From Ramlibacter pinisoli (GTDB lineage: Bacteria; Pseudomonadota; Gammaproteobacteria; Burkholderiales; Burkholderiaceae_C): a DNA stretch of 64,000 nucleotides. The notes under the pieces are model-generated. The model did not search any database. It saw only the letters and a list, made by a program, of their open reading frames with translations, and had not been told where the DNA came from. Below, one piece after another: positions 59,948 to 64,000 of this stretch. Made by a program: the position numbers and the translations under genes. Location of the stretch: positions 42,811 through 106,810 of the forward strand of contig NZ_WSEL01000002.1 of NCBI RefSeq assembly GCF_009758015.1, read 5' to 3'. The first letter of the stretch is position 1. Every line of letters starts with the position of its first letter.

Positions 59948-61063
59948 TCAGGCGCGCTGGCGGTCCAGCGTCGGGTAGTCGGTGTAGCCCTGGGCCCCGC
60001 CGCCGTAGAAGGTGGTGCGGTCGGGCGTGTTGAGCGCGGCACCGCTGCGCAGCCGCTCCACCAGGTCGGGGTTGGCGATGTAGCTGCGGCCGAAGGCCAC
60101 CAGGTCGGCGCCCTGGTCCAGCGCCTGCTCGGCCAGGCCGCGCTCGTAGCCGTTGTTGACCATCCAGGCGCCGCGGCCGCCGGCCGCGCGGTAGGCCCGC
60201 TGCAGGGCCGCGTAGTCGAACGGCCGCTCGGCCAGTTCGCGCGGGCCGCCGGTGGCGCCCTCGATCACATGCACGTAGGCCAGGCCGAGCGGCGCCAGCT
60301 CGCGCAGCACATGCTCGAACAGCGGCTGCGGGTCGGGGTCGTGGATGTCGTTGGCCGGCGTGACGGGCGACAGCCGCACGCCGGTAACGCCGCCGCCGAC
60401 CGCATCGACCACCGCGCGCAGCACCTCCAGCAGCAGCCGGGCGCGGTTCTCGATCGAGCCGCCGTAGGCGTCGGCGCGCTGGTTGGCACCGCGCTTGAGG
60501 AACTGGTCGAGCAGGTAGCCGTTGGCCGCGTGCACCTCGACGCCGTCGAAGCCCGCCGTGTCGCGCGCCTGCCGCGCCGCGCGGGCGAAGTCGTCCACGA
60601 TGCCGGGCAGTTCGGCGGCCGCGAGCGCGCGCGGCACCGAGGTCTCGACGAAGGCACCGGCGCCGTCCCGCACCAGGTAGGTCTTGGTCTTGGCCGCGAT
60701 CGCCGACGGCGCCACCGGCGGCTGGCCGCCCGGCTGCAGGTCGACGTGCGAGACCCGGCCCACGTGCCACAGCTGCGTGACGATGCGCCCGCCGCGTTGG
60801 TGCACGGCGTCGGTGACGCCGCGCCAGGCCTGCAGCTGTTCGCGCCCGTACAGGCCCGGGACGTCGGCGTAGCCCTGGCCCTGCTGGCTGACGGCCGTGC
60901 CTTCGGACACCAGCAGGCCGGCGCTGGCGCGCTGGGCGTAGTACTGCGCCATCAGCGGCGTGGGCACGGCGTTGGGCGCCCGGTTGCGCGTGAGCGGCGC
61001 CATCACGATGCGGTTGGGAAGCTGCAGGTCACCGGCGCGGACGGGATCGAAGAGGCTGGGCAT
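59948..61063 (-). CDS. Alkene reductase, old yellow enzyme family
   Basis: The 371-residue FMN-dependent ene-reductase has an eight-fold barrel beginning MPSLFDPVRAGDLQLPNRIV and the substrate-binding HAAN motif (VEVHAANGYLLDQFL). It also has IVTQLWHVGRVSH and a phosphate-binding end (GADLVAFGRSYIANP). It reduces activated carbon-carbon double bonds or nitro groups with NADPH (NemA/XenB group). It is divergent from an MFS gene 147 bases away; detoxification of electrophiles fits with the glutathione transferase gene further on. Confidence 0.9.
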   Translation of the reverse strand: MPSLFDPVRAGDLQLPNRIVMAPLTRNRAPNAVPTPLMAQYYAQRASAGLLVSEGTAVSQQGQGYADVPGLYGREQLQAWRGVTDAVHQRGGRIVTQLWHVGRVSHVDLQPGGQPPVAPSAIAAKTKTYLVRDGAGAFVETSVPRALAAAELPGIVDDFARAARQARDTAGFDGVEVHAANGYLLDQFLKRGANQRADAYGGSIENRARLLLEVLRAVVDAVGGGVTGVRLSPVTPANDIHDPDPQPLFEHVLRELAPLGLAYVHVIEGATGGPRELAERPFDYAALQRAYRAAGGRGAWMVNNGYERGLAEQALDQGADLVAFGRSYIANPDLVERLRSGAALNTPDRTTFYGGGAQGYTDYPTLDRQRA

Positions 61064-61209
61064 GGCGTGGGGCAGGTGGGGGAAGGAAGCGGAGGATCGG
61101 GAGGTCGGGGCCGGCCAGCGTAGTGCGGTCGCGAAGTCCCTGCCGCTGCACGCCCTCGCGATCTGCGCTATGCCGCCGCCGGCCGAGGGCTGGACCACAA
61201 TGGCGCCCG

Positions 61210-62427
61210 ATGGCCGACCCCCGAGACGATCGCCTGCCGCACGTCGCGCTCGCCCTGGCACTGTCGCTCGGCGCCGCGGTCTCGCTGGGCATCACGCGCT
61301 TCGCCTACGGCCTGCTGCTGCCGCCGATGCGGGCCGACCTGCAGTGGTCGTACACGCTGGCCGGGGCGATGAACACCGCCAACGCGGTCGGCTACCTGCT
61401 CGGCGCCCTGGCCACGCCGGCGCTGCTGGCGCGGCTCGGACCGGTGCGGCTGGTGCTGGGCGGGGCCGCCCTGGCCAGCGTCTTCATGGGCCTGTCGGGG
61501 TTCTTCACCGGCGCCGCGCCGCTGCTGCTGCAGCGGGTGCTGGCCGGCGTGGCCAGCGCCTTCCTGTTCATCGCCGGTGGCCTGCTGGCGGCGCGCCTGG
61601 GCGCGCAGCAGCCGCGCCGGGCCGGCTTCCTGCTCGGGCTGTACTACGGCGGCACCGGCCTGGGCATCGCGCTGTCGGCGCTGCTGGTGCCGGCGGTGCT
61701 GGCCGCCGCCCAGCCGCGCCCCCATGCCTGGGCCTGGGTCTGGTGGGCGCTGGCGCTGGCCTGCCTGGCCGCGACGGCGGTGCTGGCCTGGCCGGCCCGG
61801 GTGCTGGGGCGCCAGGCCGCGGCAGCGCCAGCGGCGGGGCCGGCTTCGTCGGCGCTGCGCTTTGCCTGGCGCGACTTCGCGCCCGGACTGGCCGGCTACG
61901 CCATGTTCGGCGTCGGCTACATCGGCTACATGACCTTCGTGATCGCGCTGCTGCGCGAGCAAGGGGTGACGCCGGCGCGCATCACGCTGTTCTACGCCCT
62001 GCTCGGCGTGGCGGTGGTGGCCTCGGCGCGGATCTGGGCCGGGCTGCTGGATCGCTACCGCGCCGGCCAGCCGCTGGCGCTGCTCAATGGCCTGCTGGGC
62101 GTGGCCACCGTGCTGCCGGCGCTGACCTCGGCCTGGCCGGCGGTGCTGGCCTCGGGCCTGCTGTTCGGCGCCGTGTTCCTGTCGGTGGTGGCCTCCACCA
62201 CCGCGCTGGTGCGCCACAACCTGCCGGCGCCGCAATGGGCGGCCGGCATCAGCGCCTTCACCACCGTGTTCGCGGCCGGCCAGATCGTCGGTCCCACGGT
62301 GGTGGGCTGGATCGCCGACGGTGCCGGCGGGCTGGCACGCGGCCTGGCGGTGTCGGCCGGCGCGCTCTGGATCGGGGCCCTGCTGGCCTCGCGCCAGCGC
62401 GCGCTGGCGCCGCCGCTGGCTACTTGA
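61210..62427 (+). CDS. YbfB/YjiJ family MFS transporter
   Basis: The 405-residue protein has twelve membrane helices. The YbfB/YjiJ family features are ITRFAYGLLLPPMRADLQWS at helix 1, a GYLLGALATP segment, and SAFTTVFAAGQIVGPTVVGW in helix 11. The substrate is unknown. The ATG is preceded by a weak ribosome binding site. It overlaps the convergent glutathione transferase gene by eight bases at its end. Confidence 0.88.
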   Translation: MADPRDDRLPHVALALALSLGAAVSLGITRFAYGLLLPPMRADLQWSYTLAGAMNTANAVGYLLGALATPALLARLGPVRLVLGGAALASVFMGLSGFFTGAAPLLLQRVLAGVASAFLFIAGGLLAARLGAQQPRRAGFLLGLYYGGTGLGIALSALLVPAVLAAAQPRPHAWAWVWWALALACLAATAVLAWPARVLGRQAAAAPAAGPASSALRFAWRDFAPGLAGYAMFGVGYIGYMTFVIALLREQGVTPARITLFYALLGVAVVASARIWAGLLDRYRAGQPLALLNGLLGVATVLPALTSAWPAVLASGLLFGAVFLSVVASTTALVRHNLPAPQWAAGISAFTTVFAAGQIVGPTVVGWIADGAGGLARGLAVSAGALWIGALLASRQRALAPPLAT

Positions 62428-63028
62428 CCAGGCCCTCGGCCTTCATCGCCTCCTGCACCGCCGGCCGGGCCGCGACGCGGTCGGCGTGGGCCTTGACGTT
62501 GGGCGTCTGCGCCAGGTCGATGCCCATCGGCTTGGTCCAGCGCCCGACGGCGAACAGGTAGGCGTCGGCCACCGTGAACTGCTCGCCCATCAGGTAGTCC
62601 TTGCCGGCCAGCTGGCCGTCCAGCCACTGGAACCGGTTCACGAGCTTGTCGCGGAAGATGGCCTTGCCGGCGTCGGGCATGTTGGGATTGAACAGCGGCG
62701 AGAACTGCTTGTGCACCTCGGTGCCGATGAAGGTCAGCCACTCCTGCAGCCGGTAGCGCGACAGCGTGCCGTTGGCCGGCGCCAGCTTCTTGTCCGGTAC
62801 CTGGTCGGCGATGTACTGCACGATGGCCGGGCCTTCGCGCAGCCGCATGCCGTCGTCGAGTTCCAGCAGCGGCACGTAGCCCAGCGGGTTGATGCCGTAG
62901 TAGTCGCTGCCGTCGGCCAGCTGGTGGGTCTTGGTGCTGGCCAGCACCAGCTCGAAGGCCAGGCCGGACTCGCGCAGCACGATGTGGGGCGACAGCGAGC
63001 AGACGCCGGGAGAGTAGTAAAGCTTCAT
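62420..63028 (-). CDS. Beta-class glutathione S-transferase
   Basis: The 202-residue enzyme opens MKLYYSPGVCSLSPHIVLRE, with Cys10 as the beta-class active-site residue. It also has NPLGYVPLLELDDG with the cis-Pro and a helical domain with FTVADAYLFAVGRW. It resembles bacterial GstA/GstB, which conjugate or dechlorinate electrophiles. It probably works in the cytoplasm together with the nearby ene-reductase in detoxification, though they are not in one operon. Confidence 0.9.
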   Translation of the reverse strand: MKLYYSPGVCSLSPHIVLRESGLAFELVLASTKTHQLADGSDYYGINPLGYVPLLELDDGMRLREGPAIVQYIADQVPDKKLAPANGTLSRYRLQEWLTFIGTEVHKQFSPLFNPNMPDAGKAIFRDKLVNRFQWLDGQLAGKDYLMGEQFTVADAYLFAVGRWTKPMGIDLAQTPNVKAHADRVAARPAVQEAMKAEGLVK

Positions 63029-63113
63029 GGCGGGTGTCAGGTCCTTGTTGCAGGGAACCGGATGCTAGCGGGGTGGTGATTTCCGGTGCGCGCGTGGCTC
63101 AAAATCCGCACCC

Positions 63114-64000
63114 ATGCGCAAATCGGTGAAATGGCTGCTGGTCGGGGTGTTCGGGTTCGTGGTCCTGCTGGTGGTGGCGCTGGCCGGCCTGTCGCGCTGG
63201 GCCGGCAGCGATGATTTCCGCACCATGGCGCAGCAGCGGGCGAGCACCGCGCTGGGGGTGCCGGTGCAGCTGGGACGCATCGAGCTGACGCTCTGGCCCA
63301 AGCCCGGCGTCGCGCTGCGCGACGTGCACATCGCCACCCGGCCGGCGCTGACGCTGGAGCAGCTCGACGCCCGGCCGATGTGGCTGTCGCTGCTGGTGGG
63401 CCGGCCGGTGCTCGACGCACTGGTGCTGCGCAATGCGGTGCTGCCGCAGGGCGGCCTGCTGGCGCTGGTGGCCAACCTGCAGAAGGGCGCGGCCAAGTCA
63501 CCGTCGGCGACGCCGCCCCCGCTGCCGCGCCGCATCCTGCTGGAGAAGGTGAGCTGGATCGACACCGCCGGCCAGAAGCTGACCGTGGACGCCGAGGTCG
63601 CCTTCGAGCACGGGCCGCTGCCGGAACTGGCGCGCTTCGACGTCGTGGCCGGCCGCTACGCCGGCGCCAAGGCGGTGCTGGAGCGCCAGGCCGAGGCCTG
63701 GCAGCTGCGCGCCGAGATCGGCGGCGGCACCATCACCGGCCCGCTGCGGCTGCAGCCGCAGAAGGGCGGCGGCTGGCGGCTCAGCGGCGACATCGTCACC
63801 GACAAGGTGGAGGTGTCGGCGCTCACCGCGCCCTCGCGCACCATGACCGGCCGCGTCGAGGCACGCACCAGCCTGCAGGCCGACTTCCGGGAAGCGTCGG
63901 AGCTGGCCGACATGCTGCGCAGCCAGACCCGCTTCACGGTGCGCCACGCGGTGCTGCACGGCATCGACCTGGCGCAGGCGGTGCGCACGCTGGGCATCAG
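63114..64000 (+). CDS. AsmA-family protein, N-terminal part
   Basis: The open frame runs off the window end without a stop. It has an N-terminal membrane anchor (KWLLVGVFGFVVLLVVAL), then the AsmA opening (LGVPVQLGRIELTLWPKPGV, then LRDVHIAT) and repeated beta-sheet segments; the last visible residues (HAVLHGIDLAQAVRTLGIS) match the family's central motif. AsmA proteins are bridge-like lipid transport proteins between inner and outer membrane. About 295 residues are visible; family members are commonly 600 or more. Confidence 0.85.
   Translation, partial: MRKSVKWLLVGVFGFVVLLVVALAGLSRWAGSDDFRTMAQQRASTALGVPVQLGRIELTLWPKPGVALRDVHIATRPALTLEQLDARPMWLSLLVGRPVLDALVLRNAVLPQGGLLALVANLQKGAAKSPSATPPPLPRRILLEKVSWIDTAGQKLTVDAEVAFEHGPLPELARFDVVAGRYAGAKAVLERQAEAWQLRAEIGGGTITGPLRLQPQKGGGWRLSGDIVTDKVEVSALTAPSRTMTGRVEARTSLQADFREASELADMLRSQTRFTVRHAVLHGIDLAQAVRTLGI

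Overview
The window is very GC-rich and reads as the chromosome of a beta-proteobacterium of the order Burkholderiales (Comamonadaceae or Rubrivivax/Ramlibacter-like). Supporting signs are a Bug/TctC solute-binding protein, a LysR-rich gene set, a minCDE operon of beta-proteobacterial type, beta-class glutathione transferases, a bacteriophytochrome and an NnrU protein. This placement is inferred from gene content, not from a marker-gene comparison.

Bases 1-24.5 kb look like an accessory region. Genes are short, orphaned or broken and intergenic gaps are long. It holds a decayed IS30 element (1091-2228), a second IS30 end fragment (11245-11506), a head-to-tail joint of truncated LysR and Gfo/Idh/MocA genes, and an AraC remnant. 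It also holds four unfamiliar genes that may form a block (DnaJ-type zinc finger protein, membrane coiled-coil protein, exported protein, periplasmic thioredoxin-fold protein). A MerR/B12-binding photoreceptor-like regulator is divergent from two fasciclin genes, with matching operators around the promoter. Further along are a DUF3883 nuclease-like gene, a deoxyinosine glycosylase, a large serine recombinase, a small gene directly under a perfect LexA box, an XRE protein with a histone-H1-like tail, and a DUF2182/DUF1326 pair. The region ends with a 1273-residue protein joining methyltransferase, PLD nuclease, SF2 helicase, S24-like and DUF3427-like parts; this is the best candidate for an undescribed (probably anti-phage) system.

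Bases 24.6-64 kb look like denser, more stable chromosome. They hold a complete exporter operon (HlyD, ATPase, permease, NodT-type outer-membrane factor), queC, a Bug receptor and a bacteriophytochrome with a divergent receiver protein. Next come a DnaQ-like exonuclease and an amidase. A tightly overlapping operon follows: ring-opening amidohydrolase, FAD monooxygenase, VOC protein and ABC importer, with a LysR gene upstream; it looks like a catabolic pathway for a nitrogen heterocycle. Then come MFS, NnrU, GIY-YIG, minCDE, a UdgX fusion protein, a phasin-like protein, a ybhN-clsB-ybhP membrane-lipid operon, pagL, a Spy-like protein, an old yellow enzyme, another MFS, a glutathione transferase and the start of an AsmA protein. 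Hairpin-forming dyad repeats occupy the intergenic spaces at 36.5-36.8, 39.0-39.4 and 48.0-48.7 kb.

No rRNA, tRNA or CRISPR array was recognised. Coordinates and motifs were read directly. Family names come from recognised motifs and could not be confirmed by a database search.
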